A stretch of DNA of 64,000 bases from Sporothrix humicola (GCA_021396245.1 WNYE01000101.1:62001-126000); one strand, 5' to 3'; positions 51,357 through 62,234 are shown, counted from the stretch's first letter. Notes: generated from the letters alone by a model not told the origin. A program made the numbers and translations.

Positions 51357-53171
51357 CTAGTTATCCCGCAACGGCAACGACCCGCCCGGCTGCATCACAC
51401 GGCTCCCACCACCGCCCGCATTGACGCCGCCGACACCCATGGAGCGCTTCATCATTGCACGGAGTTGCTGTTGTTTGCGGTCGAGGCCAGAGGCGGGGGC
51501 ACTGTTACTGTTATCTGCCTGAGCACCACCGGCCGCCTGCTGGCTATCCCTCTTCAGGGTGCCAAACGGACTGACGGTCCCTTCGCGCAGCCACTGCTGA
51601 AGACTCGGCGGCGCGCGCGTCGGGTTATTTGTGGTGGTGTTGGCGCGGGACAGCGTGTTGGTCATGGCGGTTGTGCCGGTGGCATAGATGGAGGGGGACA
51701 CCACTGGCGCGGCCTGTGACTGAGTCTGTTGCAGTTGCTGCTGTTGTGGCGAGCCGTTGGCGACGCCAATGTCGGCCTCGGGTGTCTTGGGGAAGAGCGA
51801 GAAGGACGAGCGTCCGTTTCCGACTCCTGGATTGCTGCCTTTGCGAGGCGCCGGACCGTTGGCGGGCAGACCGCCGGTCATGTTCAGACTGCTGCCACTG
51901 CCCGACCCAAAGGCGCCGCCCAGGCCAAAGCCGGCACCGCCAATGGACGGGTTTCGCAGGTAGGCCGCCTCGGGGCGCTTCTCGTTGAACCCGTTTCCGT
52001 CGTCGCCTCCGCCATCCGCATTGTCTGCCGACACAGACTTGCGTGGCGGATCCTTGAGGTCGATCGGGTAGCCGTAGGTGCCGCGATCACCACGGTCGTT
52101 GTCATCGTTGCCGTCGTCTTGCTGCTTGGGGTAGCCAATGTCGCCGCGCGTGGCGATCAGGCGTGTCCGGCGGCGCTTGCGGTTCGTCTTGTAGCGCAGC
52201 ACCAAGTAGAATGCCAGGATCGTCAGCAGAGACGAACCGACAAAGGCGCCGACAATGGCCAGTGCGGCTTGCGTCACCGACACGGCCGTGCCCTGGGCCT
52301 GTTGCACTTGAGTGGCCGCGTCGGCTCGGGCAATCGTGGCGTCTGCCTGGGCCGACTGCACCTGCGACGCCGCCAGGCGGGCCAGCTGGGCGGCGCTGGC
52401 GCTCGCTGAGGCAATAATGGCGGACGCGCTGCTCGTGATGCTGGCGAGGTTGGACGCCACCACAGCGTCGGCGCTGCTCTGTGCACTACTAATAGCACTC
52501 GAGATGGCCTGGGACGCTGACTGGGACGCCTGGCGGGCGGCGTCCGAGGCCTGGCGGGCCGCATCCTGGGCCTGCTGGGCCGACTGCTGGGCCTGTTGGG
52601 CCGAGTTTTGGAGGGAGTTGATCGACTGCGAGAGGCGGTCGGTGGACTGCGAGAGCTGTGTGACCTGCTGGGCCAGCTGCTGGGATGTTTGGGAAACTTG
52701 GCGGCTGGCCTGGCTGATGGACGAGGCGACGAGCGAGATGGACTGGATCTGGGCACTCAGCGCCTGGATCTGGCCGTCGTCTTGGCGGCGGTCGAGTGAA
52801 AAGAGTGGTGCTGGTGTTTGCATGGGCTGTCTTGCTACTTTGGCGGGCGCTGGGTTCTCTCGTGCTTCCCGCAACAGCTCTTCTCTTCGGACAATCGCCT
52901 GCAGCAGTTGTTGTGTCTGCTCGTCGGCGTCGGCGGCCATAATGTTAGGCTCGGCCGCTGCCTCTGCTGCTGCCTCTGCCAGTGGTGCCGCCAGTCGACG
53001 AAAGAAGTCGGCCACGTTGGCGTTGTCACTGACGCCTGGTATCCGTGCTACAAGGCCATTTTGTGAGTTTGAATTTGAATCGATGACAGTAGCCCACGTC
53101 GGACTTGCTGTGAGAAGCAGTGGCAGCCAAAGACCAGCTGGCCACCACCGCTTGTGGTGCTTTCGCGCCAT
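51357..53171 (-). CDS. Single-pass surface protein with long Ala/Ser/Gln heptad stalk
   Basis: A single exon of 604 residues. The signal peptide is at the start (after K-R-W-W, hydrophobic to about 27). The ectodomain, about 28-300, is dominated by a predicted coiled coil from about 130 to 300, almost entirely Ala, Ser, Gln, Asp and Arg, with short repeats such as A-Q-Q-A-Q-Q-S and A-A-R-Q-A-S-D. One membrane segment follows at about 301-325 (ALAIVGAFVGSSLLTILAFYLVL), then a strongly basic stop-transfer (RYKTNRKRRRTR) and a Gly/Ser/Pro-rich cytosolic tail of 270 residues. No family recognised. The layout (rigid extracellular rod, one span, disordered tail) resembles fungal wall-stress sensors in general shape only; there is no WSC domain. 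Confidence 0.8.
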   Translation of the reverse strand: MARKHHKRWWPAGLWLPLLLTASPTWATVIDSNSNSQNGLVARIPGVSDNANVADFFRRLAAPLAEAAAEAAAEPNIMAADADEQTQQLLQAIVRREELLREARENPAPAKVARQPMQTPAPLFSLDRRQDDGQIQALSAQIQSISLVASSISQASRQVSQTSQQLAQQVTQLSQSTDRLSQSINSLQNSAQQAQQSAQQAQDAARQASDAARQASQSASQAISSAISSAQSSADAVVASNLASITSSASAIIASASASAAQLARLAASQVQSAQADATIARADAATQVQQAQGTAVSVTQAALAIVGAFVGSSLLTILAFYLVLRYKTNRKRRRTRLIATRGDIGYPKQQDDGNDDNDRGDRGTYGYPIDLKDPPRKSVSADNADGGGDDGNGFNEKRPEAAYLRNPSIGGAGFGLGGAFGSGSGSSLNMTGGLPANGPAPRKGSNPGVGNGRSSFSLFPKTPEADIGVANGSPQQQQLQQTQSQAAPVVSPSIYATGTTAMTNTLSRANTTTNNPTRAPPSLQQWLREGTVSPFGTLKRDSQQAAGGAQADNSNSAPASGLDRKQQQLRAMMKRSMGVGGVNAGGGGSRVMQPGGSLPLRDN

Positions 53172-54260
53172 GGATGGTGTGAAGAAAGAGTGTTATGAAA
53201 GAGTATTAAAAGGCTCTACCAGAGAGTGTAGAGAAGAAGAGGTGGGTGACGGAGTGAAGTGAACAGAATGGGTATCATAAACAAACAAACAAACAGGAAA
53301 TCATCGTCGTGGCTAAAGTCACGATGTGAAGGAGATGAAGGAAGGAAAAGAAGAAAGAGTTTGGGAGGCAAGAAAATCCAGAAAATAGGCAAAAAGGAGA
53401 GAAAAAGAAACAAAAACCAAGAGGAGAAAAGAAAAGAGGGGGGAACAAGAGGTAAAAAGGAAAACAAGACAACGGAAAGAGGGAGAAGAAGAACAAAAAA
53501 GAGAGATCCGGGTTAGGCGAACAGTATCAGGATGCTATGATAGACATGGTAGTCCCATACACCGTCCATCTTTCCTCGTTTCCATACATCTTTCCGGGCA
53601 TCGTGAACCAAACCATTCATGCAATCGTCGACCAGTTTCCATTCTCTGTCTTCTCTAAACGGCAAGCAGCCATGCCGGCGATGCATTCTCCGAGTAGTCC
53701 TCGACAATGGCAACGTCTGGGTCCAGGAGACCCAAGAAAGCATAAAGTCGGTCCAGACGGACGAGACACTTGTAACTCGCGTGCAGTTGCGGGTCGAGCA
53801 GACTTTTGGTTGTCTTATTCTGTCATATTCTTCAAGACCCTGGCTTGCTTTCGTCGTCCTCTCCATACAATAGAGTTTCTTGTCCTTTTTTTCTTTCTTC
53901 CTCCCCGGCTCTCATCGTGGGGGACAACGGTCGATCAGTTGTCGCATGACAGGCGATGAAAACCGAGTCTCAAGCAGTCACCAAGACGGGCGATTGCATT
54001 GAGTACTGGTGTGCGACGTACGGAGTGCTCAATAGCTACCAGTCTAGCATTCTCGATATGCGACCGTCCAATGAGATGTAGTATTTTCGGCTGCTGCACT
54101 GCTACCTTTCCCCCATGGAAGACCATCGTCCGTCTTTTTCTTTTTCTTTCTTTTTCCCTTATTCTTTCCCCCAACCCGTCGACCCGGGGTTTGGAACGTC
54201 TCATCGTTGGACATCCTCCTTGTCGATAACCACACATAGTATTCGCATTCTTGAGTCGTC

Positions 54261-54291
<31 letters not shown>

Positions 54292-55872
54292 CACAGACCT
54301 GCTCCGATCTTCCGTTCTCTTTTCGGTCGACAAGGCAGTCAAGCGATGGTAACAGCAAGAGAGAGTAAAGAAGAAAGACAAGAGAAGCGGCGAACAGACG
54401 ATGTTAATTCTGCGCAGAAGCAAGTCTGAATGCAGCTATCCCTGTCAAAGCCTTCTCAGTGTACGACGTAGTATTTCTGAAACCGTGACAGCATATGCAG
54501 GCAAGGGAAGAAAGAAAAGATGAGAAGAGAGACGAGAAGAAAGAAGTAGACCATGTCAGATGAGAGGCAGGGTTCAGAAAGATACTGAGTATAGGCAAAG
54601 AATGGCGAAAGCGAAAAAGATACAATATGATATTGAAGTCGTCGTCAAAGTAAACATTCGGCCATTTCTTTATTCTTATTTCTCCCTTCTTTTCTTCCCA
54701 GGTTTTCCCATTTGTTTGTTTCTTTTTTGATGTTCTGCCTAAAGAGAGAAACTTGTTCGTTTACTCCAGAAACCAGGACAGAGAATGACACGACATTAAG
54801 ATTTCAAGAACATTGTTTCCAGATCCGTCTTCCTCTCACCAAAGGGTGTCGCCGTGTGAAAGGGTAAATAGGAGGGACGTTGTTGTTATCGACGCCGCCT
54901 ACCTGGTCTTGTAAGTCGATGCCCGCTAAAGCAGCTAAAGCCCCTAAAATGTGCTAAAACGCTTCAAAACATCCACTAACTGCCGCTAACAGAGGGCATG
55001 TTAGTGACAGCGATGCTCTCCCGTCTTGACTCGAGCATTTCGATTTCCATTCATGCGTTTGAAGTCTGTCAAAAAGAGAAGAGGAAAAAGAAAAAGAAAA
55101 TCATGGGACCAGGCAGTTGGTAGACACAAGCAAAGTGTGCGGTCAAGTACTCCGTACGGAAGGGCGGCCAAGGATCGGCCGTCTCAAACTCGTCTGAGAC
55201 TTGGGCCAGCAAGGCCACCCAAAAGATGCGACAACCCGTTCTTGCCGTTTATGCGATAACAGGCTCTGCTGGACTGCACTCTGTTCACATTGTAATCCAA
55301 GGGCACTCTTTTTCATGCATTTATTATATGAGATTATGTCACGAGGACACAGGGACAGCATTCTCGCCCGAAGTAAATAAGATACAGACCAGAACAGAGT
55401 AAAAACCAGAACAAAACTTGAACGCCTAGATAATACCATACGACATGTCATGTGAGATAACATGCAACTTAAAACTCCAATGTCCTCCGCTGCTGTTATG
55501 CGAGCGTGTCTTCTTTTCTCCTCCTTTCTTCTTACCTCTCGTTGTCTGCAAGCACTCGCAAGCACGTGCCAGAGAGTTGTTTTCTTTCCTCCTCTTGTCA
55601 TCCATCCCCCTTCTATCAACAGCTCCTTCTACCATCATCTCTCCTCTCCCCATCCTCCCCATTCAAACTGGCGAGTGACCAGGAAAGACGTCATCTGCAG
55701 GCGAGCGGCACAGACGAGAGATAAAAGGTGTCTGTGTCCCTCTTCGTCGTTCCTCGTTATCCTCCTGTCTTGTTGCCCTCGCCTTGCCCATCCTCCCATC
55801 TTGCTCTCCAAAGAACGCCTGTCGGCGTTTCTTCCTTCTTCCCGCCTCTTCAGAGAACTCCTGTCGACCTTC
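53172..55872. other. Intergenic, 2.7 kb
   Basis: The left edge (53172-53510) is purine-rich on the plus strand, so it is the stalk-gene leader. It contains a T11-A20 homopolymer pair at 54261-54291, TACGACGTA at 54462-54470, TACTCCGTA at 55148-55156 and a pyrimidine-rich plus-strand tract at 55500-55850 that overlaps the erd2 3' side. No gene supported. Confidence 0.55.
54261..54291. repeat. T11-A20 homopolymer junction
   Basis: Eleven T followed by twenty A. Self-complementary over at least 22 bases, so able to form a hairpin; homopolymer tracts of this length exclude nucleosomes in yeast. The exact length may be affected by sequencing error. Confidence 0.85.
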
Positions 55873-56569
55873 TTAGACGGGCAGCTTAAACTTCTTGCCC
55901 TTGAACACTTTCTGGTAGTAGATCCAGAAAAAGTCGCTGTACAGGATCGTCTGGATGACGCCGGCCACAATGGCAATCCAGTCGACTTTATGGTGCGGCT
56001 CCATGACGTAGCGGTACACCCAGTTGGGGATGTAGAGCGCGCGGTAGAGGCCGAGCGCAAAGATGTAGTGCGTCGTGATCGTCTCGGCCTCGCCCGTCCG
56101 CTGGAGCATGAACAGCTGCGGCAGGATGGCGACGGCCTCGAGCCAGATGGAAAAGGCCCAGAGGATCTCGGAGAACGTGTACTTGTACGGAATCAAGACG
56201 CCGAGGACAAAGGCGCCGCCTAGCAGGTACTCCACTCTAAAAGTGTCGAGGTTGGGGTCGTTGGTCGGCTTGTAGGAGGTGGTCATGAGGTAGAGGATGT
56301 AGCCCTGGGAGGCGATGAACAGCACCTTGAAGATGAAGTTGTACCAGCTCTCGGTCGAGAAGAGGTCTACACAGTTAGATGCGACACATTAGAATGGGCG
56401 CCGGGGGAGACCTACCTAAGTACCGCGTGATGTACACGATAAAGTAGAGGACTTGTGACTTGAAGGAGATGCCCGAGCAGCTCTTGAGCTGGATCATCTT
56501 GTGCAGCAGAATGCCAATCGACACCAGATGGGACAAGTCCCCAAACACGCGAAAGACGTTGAGCACCAT
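55873..56569 (-). CDS. erd2: ER lumen protein-retaining receptor Erd2 (K/HDEL receptor)
   Basis: Two exons, 56569-56416 and 56366-55873, with a 49-bp intron, giving 215 residues. The junction restores R-Y-L-D-L-F, a fixed family motif. Blocks: F-R-V-F-G-D-L-S-H-L at the start, S-C-S-G-I-S-F-K-S-Q-V-L-Y, P-x-L-D-T-F-R-V-E-Y, W-L-E-A-V-A-I-L-P-Q and Y-R-A-L-Y-I-P-N-W-V-Y-R-Y, spread over seven membrane segments. Erd2 binds C-terminal K/HDEL-type signals in the Golgi and returns ER residents by COPI. The start MVLNVFR at 56569 is chosen over an upstream non-ATG extension because the family starts right there. Lhs1 in this window ends in HEEL, a possible ligand. Confidence 0.96.
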
Positions 56570-57737
56570 GGCGTCGTCTTGAATCGGAGGTCCGTCTGCT
56601 CTCAGCAGGATATCATGCGGGGGCTGCCAATCAACAGTTTCACCAAAGAACTGTGTCGTCGCCGATGGTTTTGGGAGTTGTTGATGTCGTTTTGTTTTCG
56701 ATGCTCTCGTCGTCGTGTCGTCGTATCGTCGATGCAAACAGCTATCAGCTGGATCGCGTCAGGGGCAGTTTGGAGTTGGGGTAGCGCGTACGACGTGCGT
56801 TGGTGTCGTCTGGCGTTCGTCGGAATCCTTGGAAAGGGGAGGGAGATGAGATGCTGTCAAATTCGAATGGAGCAGTAGAAGTGGAAATGGACGACTGACG
56901 ACTGCCGAAGCCTGAAGGTGTTGTGTCCTCTTGTCTTGTGGGAAGTAAAGTGGTGGATTGTTCTTGCCAAAATTAGCTTCTACAATTTAGCAGGGGAGAC
57001 GAGGGCAAACAGAAGGAGCCACAGAGTGCAGCCCGCGCCGGAACGTGTAAAGACCACGAAGGGCAAGCACGAAAAGACAGCACAAAAGGGAAAGGACACG
57101 AACGCGATTAGCTCCTCATTGGCTCCATTGGCCGCAAAGGCCCACCTTCTGAAAGAGCTGTCCCGCGTTGCTTCTAGCGCGTTATGCCTGTGTTCAGTGG
57201 GTGGATCGCCGCCACAGGAGTACAGACAGGCACCATAACGCCAGTGGCAATGTAAGGGACGCATGTATCTCGCTGCTAAATCCTGGTGCGAGATACCTCC
57301 ACCAAACTGGACGGTCCGCCAATTCTTCCGCTTCTGGATGTTTCCTCCAAGCTCCAGCGAGGCTAGGCCTGGTGCCATCCGGTATCATTCAACATTACCA
57401 AGCAAGTGCAGGTGCAGGTGCGCCCGCTAGGCGGCCGTCGGCGGCGTAGGCGTGTTGCGACAGACGCTCACAGAAGCTTCGACGACATCCCGTAATAATA
57501 ATAAGAAAGCGACGACTCCCCGCGTCGGCTTTTTTCTTTTATTCCGACAGCCTTGCGATGAGCGCAAATATCTTCAAGGCCAACGGCCAGCGGTGACACT
57601 TCTCTTCTCTCTCTTTATCCTTCTTCTTTCTCCCATTATCCTGTGTTGCGTCATCGTACCTTAAATCTCTCGATCTTCCCCGCAACTATCACGATCCGGA
57701 CAACAACCTACCATTTCGCACCTCACCTCACCCCACG
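56570..57737. promoter_or_regulatory. Divergent intergenic region erd2 / WLM gene
   Basis: 1.2 kb. 57500-57720 is pyrimidine-rich in the WLM gene sense. No repeat or gene recognised; short open frames on both strands look like chance. Confidence 0.55.
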
Positions 57738-58949
57738 ATGGCTGACGCAATGTCCGACAGTGCTCCTGTCTCTGACGACGGCCTCCTCGAGATCATCGTC
57801 ACCCACGCCGGCAAGACGTTTACACTCCACCTGCCACCACAATCCACCGTCGAATATGTCGCTCTTCTCTGTGAGAGCGAGCTCCAAGGTGAGGCCAAAG
57901 ATGGGGAGCCGTCTCAGCAGTACACCGTCACGAAACTCCTTGCGCCGCCACCGATTGGGCTCATCAACGTCACCAAAGACGCCGACACGACCTTGGCACA
58001 GTTGGTTGCTAAGCAGGCAGCCAAGAAGCCAAGTCAACAAACTCCTCCCAACCAGCTCAAGCTCCGCCTCATGGCCTCCCCGACGAGCGCCGTCGACGCT
58101 TTGCGCGAAGCCAGCGAGAACGTCAAGCGGCGGGCAGCGCGGCTGGCTGATTTGCGACGACGAGCCGTGCCGGCAAGAAGGACAGCCACAAAGGGCGGCG
58201 TCCACACGATCAACGACGCCGACAACGCCTACATCTTCCACGAGATCCGCCCGCTGCCGCACCTCCCCGACCCCGACCGCGCCCTCGCCTATCTGCACCG
58301 CCTCCGTGACGACCCGGGCATCCGCCACGTCATGCAGTCGCACAAGTACAGCGTCGGGCTGTTGACCGAAATGGATCCCCGACTCTACACGGAGGCCAAC
58401 CACGAGGGGACGTCGCGCACGCTCGGGCTGAACCGCAACAAGGGCGAGGTCATCGAATTGAGGTTGAGGACCGACGACTTTTACGGCTACCGCGACTACC
58501 GGACCGTCCGAAAAACGCTGTGCCACGAGCTGGCGCACAACGTCCACGGCCCGCACGACAAGCACTTTTGGGCGCTGTACCGCGAGATTGAGCGCGAGGT
58601 GGAGTCGGTCGCCGACGAACGAAACAGTGGAGGGCGGTCGCTGGCGGGCGGCCGCGAGGACGACTACTACGAGCCCCCATCCTCGACGTCAGACGACGAT
58701 TTCGACCACGACCATGTCGACGGCGGCGGCCTGGTTGGAGGAACCTACGTTCTCGGTGGATCGTCCTCGTCGACGCCAACACCAGGCATTATCGGTCTTG
58801 CCGGCCCGTCTGGAAGCAACACGCCACTCGGCGAGCGTGAACGAAGGGCACGGGCGGCCGAAGAACGTCTACGGCGAACCGGCGGCAGTGGTGCTGGGGG
58901 GAGTGATGCCCAGAGCAGCGGCAGCAACAGTCCTCCAACACATCAGTAG
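57738..58949 (+). CDS. Ubiquitin-like plus WLM-domain metalloprotease (Wss1/Wss2-like)
   Basis: A single exon of 403 residues. Residues about 17-110 form a ubiquitin-like domain (LLEIIVTHAGKTFTLHL...VEYVALLCESEL). A helical linker follows, then the WLM metalloprotease domain at about 160-290, with I-R-H-V-M near the start and the zinc site H263-E-L-A-H267-N-V-H-G-P-H273-D. The catalytic Glu is E264. The C-terminal 110 residues are Gly/Ser/Asp-rich and probably disordered. WLM proteases of the Wss1/SPRTN type degrade proteins crosslinked to DNA or modified by ubiquitin/SUMO; the ubiquitin-like fusion is the form found in S. pombe and other ascomycetes and is linked to the proteasome and Cdc48. 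All three zinc ligands are present, so it should be active. Confidence 0.92.
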   Translation: MADAMSDSAPVSDDGLLEIIVTHAGKTFTLHLPPQSTVEYVALLCESELQGEAKDGEPSQQYTVTKLLAPPPIGLINVTKDADTTLAQLVAKQAAKKPSQQTPPNQLKLRLMASPTSAVDALREASENVKRRAARLADLRRRAVPARRTATKGGVHTINDADNAYIFHEIRPLPHLPDPDRALAYLHRLRDDPGIRHVMQSHKYSVGLLTEMDPRLYTEANHEGTSRTLGLNRNKGEVIELRLRTDDFYGYRDYRTVRKTLCHELAHNVHGPHDKHFWALYREIEREVESVADERNSGGRSLAGGREDDYYEPPSSTSDDDFDHDHVDGGGLVGGTYVLGGSSSSTPTPGIIGLAGPSGSNTPLGERERRARAAEERLRRTGGSGAGGSDAQSSGSNSPPTHQ

Positions 58950-59464
58950 CAGTATCTGGGCATATCGGTTTACATATTTTGATTTAGCATTGCGAAGGCG
59001 TTGGATATCCTCATGTTTAGATAGCATGCATTGTGCATTTCTCATTTAATATCATCACTTATATCAATACGTCGTACTTGGGAACACACGTGTTTAAATG
59101 GCTGTATATGTATCTTGTTTGTTGCTTTTGCCCTTCCTTTCGGCGAATCCGCACTACAAGGGGTATCTAAAACCAAAATGTACAATGTAGATGTAACGAG
59201 TCACGAGCAGAACAACGACACGCTCGCCCGATTGCAAGCGTGGCGTGCAAAGCTCGGCGTCTCCAGTCTCCAGTCTCCAGTCTCCAGTCTCTTCTCTTTC
59301 TGTACCAGGCCAACGGCCAACGAGAGCCCTTCCCATCCCATACCAGAACGCCATAGATGCAAAAATTATGCAGAAAATATAAACAAATGAAGAGAGATCA
59401 AACAAACGAAAAAGTAAAAGGCCACCGAACGCCGTGATGAAACAATTATAGCGAAGAATGGTGA
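58950..59464. other. Convergent intergenic region
   Basis: 515 bp between the WLM gene and the LicD-like gene, AT-rich on its left. Contains TACGTCGTA at 59068-59076 and a heptamer array at 59259-59286. No gene. Confidence 0.6.
59259..59286 (+). repeat. Heptamer tandem array (GTCTCCA)4
   Basis: Four perfect 7-bp copies followed by GTCTCTT, in the convergent 3' region. Confidence 0.95.
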
Positions 59465-60466
59465 TCACCGCCCAAAAACACCGCCAAAGAAACCCTTCTT
59501 GGCGGCCCGCTCGCTCGCGGCCGCCTTGTCGGCAAGGCCGTCGGCAAACGCGCGCATCTCGCGCGGCGGGTCCTTGACCCATTCCTTGGCCTCGTGCTGC
59601 CACGTGTGGCCCTCCCACTGCGTGGCCACCAGGCTGCGCGTGCCGTACTCGTCCGTCAGGATCTTGTCGAAAGAATAGGGAATGGTGGCGGGCACGCCCT
59701 CGAACTCGGTCTCGCGCATCGGGTAGAGCTCGCGCGTGCGGTACCGGTGGAAGTTCTTGCAGCTCCAGATGCCCGGGCTGCGCTTGGGCTCGCGCTCGGC
59801 GAGGCCGGTGATGTCGATAAACATGCCATTCGACGTGTCGATCCAGCGGGCGTCGATAATGTTGAGGCCGTCGCCGCGCGGCAGGCCGTGGTTGGGGTTG
59901 ATATCCAACAAGTATTCCTTCACAACATCCTCGCCCGTCGTCTCGTCGTGGTAGCGGTACGTGTGCAGCGTGCGGTTGTAGTGCTTGGCCAGGTAGAAGA
60001 GCGTCACGTCCGACACCTGCACGTCCAAATCGTAATCCCAGGGCATGATCTTGCCGTTCCACCACCAGCCCAGCAGCGTGCCGTGCGCCAGCCATGTCTC
60101 AACATTCAACGACCGGAACGTGGTCAGGTACGACCGGATCAGGTGCCGCAGGGCCGGGCGGTGCTCGTCGTAGGGCACCAGGTCCTTGAAGTAGCGCGCA
60201 TCGTAGTGGCCGAGCTCGTTGTCGCTGCCGGGCTCGTGGAAGTACTTGGCGCCCTTGACGGGGCGGTTGGGCGGGCGTCTCTTTTCGTGCTGGAGGGCAG
60301 GGGAGCGTGGCTGTTTTGCGGCGGCGGCGACCGAGGCCGGGTCTGCCAGGGCGTTTCGTGCGGCAATGGCACTGCTGCCGACTTGTGGTGCCGGGTCTGC
60401 GGACGCGAAGACGGCGCAGAACAGGAGCGAGGCGACCAGGAGGAAGAGAGAGCGTAAAGACGTCAT
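59465..60466 (-). CDS. LicD-family protein (Mnn4-like), secretory pathway
   Basis: A single exon of 333 residues from the ATG at 60466. The N-terminus has a signal peptide or signal anchor (residues 6-22, LFLLVASLLFCAVFASA). The LicD/Mnn4 core is clear: E-T-W-L-A-H-G-T-L-L-G-W-W-W-N-G-K (123-139) and the metal-binding-type W-D144-Y-D146-L-D148-V-Q, then a later D-I-N-P-N-H and a Trp/His-rich end. LicD enzymes transfer phosphorylcholine in bacteria; the fungal Mnn4 branch controls phosphomannosylation of N-glycans in the Golgi, and others act on fukutin-like substrates. The Lys/Glu repeats of yeast Mnn4 are absent. The donor and acceptor are not known from sequence. Golgi lumen or secreted is the likely location. 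Confidence 0.9.
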   Translation of the reverse strand: MTSLRSLFLLVASLLFCAVFASADPAPQVGSSAIAARNALADPASVAAAAKQPRSPALQHEKRRPPNRPVKGAKYFHEPGSDNELGHYDARYFKDLVPYDEHRPALRHLIRSYLTTFRSLNVETWLAHGTLLGWWWNGKIMPWDYDLDVQVSDVTLFYLAKHYNRTLHTYRYHDETTGEDVVKEYLLDINPNHGLPRGDGLNIIDARWIDTSNGMFIDITGLAEREPKRSPGIWSCKNFHRYRTRELYPMRETEFEGVPATIPYSFDKILTDEYGTRSLVATQWEGHTWQHEAKEWVKDPPREMRAFADGLADKAAASERAAKKGFFGGVFGR

Positions 60467-62234
60467 GCTGGGCAGATGTGAAGTGAGAATCAGCGCTCAA
60501 AACATAGGAGCGGACTCGACTGTCGAGGGCAACTTCGAGGGTCGTCGCGATCGTGAGCAGTCGTGAGGGGCGGAGGAGAGGAGCAGTCGTCAAAAATGGA
60601 GAGAAAGTCGCGTCGTCTGTTTTGTAAATTTGGGAGAATATGGTGTTCTCGGGTCGGGGATCGACAAGGCCGAGTCGCAGGCGGTCGAGATCCAATCCTG
60701 AAAGGAGAGATGCGGAAGTGGAAAATAAAGTAGGAACAAGAAAGGAAAAAGATAAGGAAGAAAAGAAAGAAAGAAAAAGGGAGGGACAGAAAATAAACTG
60801 TATCTCAGAAAGTGAAAGAAAGGAGAAGTCTGGGGTATTACCACACAGGTATGCCAAGTATGTATCAAGAATGGTCAAAAGGTTCAGAGATCAAAAAGCA
60901 GGCCCGAATGGGCCTCGAGGCTGGGCAATGGGGGTTCTTTGTACGTCGTATGGTCCAGGGATAGAGAGAGACAAGGTGACAAGCAGACAAGGAAGCCAAA
61001 GAATGAATGAAAGAAAAGAAAAGAAACGGGGACAGGAATTACGGGGCCAACTACGTAGGCACTTTGCTAGCCCTCCAAGAAACGGCCAAGAAAAGCAGGA
61101 GCGCGGGACAGTGCCCGTGAGAGTGTGGGTATAGGTTGTGGTTGGACAAGGAGGAGGCAAGAGACAAGGAGGCATCTTACGAGTAGTAATACAGGAGTGG
61201 CAGGAGAGACAGAGACAGGAGACAGGGAAGGAGCGATGTACAGACAGTGCGCGACGACTTCCATATTACAACAAAATGCCAGGAAAGAGCATTGTTCATT
61301 CTCCTGTCTCCTCTCTCTCCTGTCATGGCAAATGGCCACGCGGACAAGGGAGAGAAGAGAAACGCGGCCGAACAACACGAACACAAAAACCTGCGAATCT
61401 GCAACAACAGGGAGAGCAAACCTGGGGACAACTGTGGACAACGTCCAGGACCCCTGCAGGAAAGAAGAAAGGCATACGTAAGTCTTGGCGGCAGATGCAC
61501 ACAGTGCCTGGCCAGGCTGAGAATACGGAGTACTTTCTCTGCGAGAGATTGGCGGCAGGCACGCGAGCAGCCCTTTCTCTCCTTCCGTATGTTTACAGTA
61601 CAGTGCTGCCCTTCAATGCAAAGCAGTCGGAAGAAAAGGAAGAAAAGGAAGGCGCGTTTTCTTGGCTCTTGGCTCCGGTTGCCGTTTTGGCAAAAGTCGA
61701 CCGTTGAAAGGGGAGGAGGTTGAAAAAGAGGTTGAAAAGAAGGAAAGAACGACCATCGGAAAGAGCACACGACACACGACACACTGGCCGATCGATCCTT
61801 TTTTTCCTTGCAAAAATACGCCGTTGCGTCCCCCAAAAGCACCCAATACACCCAAAAATCAGGGGGGAGGAGCCTTTGAGAAAATTGGGGGAATTGGCGC
61901 CAAAAATCTTTAATCAGTGTCTTGGCAAACGGGTCTCTGCCAAGGATCTTTTGGTGATAGCTCCTTTTTTGCGTTTTTGCGCGCTGTTATCTTGGTGCGA
62001 TAGCCCTGTGTCGCGTGCCACCTACATATATGAGGAAACACACGACCACACGCGACAGACTGACAGAACGCATGCCATCTTGACAAGACACAAAGTGAGG
62101 CCAAGAAATCGTGAGAGTGAGAGTGAGAATGTTGTGCGTCTGTTCTTTCCTCGTAGACTTAACTGATATCCATTCTGGGAAACAGCCACCCGCACGCAAC
62201 CATTCCACTTCTTCCATTTAAACGACCGACAGGA
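60467..62234. other. Intergenic, 1.8 kb
   Basis: The LicD-gene leader side is purine-rich on the plus strand (60700-60840). Contains TACGTCGTA at 60942-60950, TACGGAGTA at 61524-61532 and (GTGAGA)3 at 62111-62128. 61247-61481 is open in all three plus frames. No gene supported. Confidence 0.55.
62111..62128 (+). repeat. Hexamer repeat (GTGAGA)3, third copy GTGAGA then A
   Basis: Three GTGAGA copies in non-coding DNA. Confidence 0.75.
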
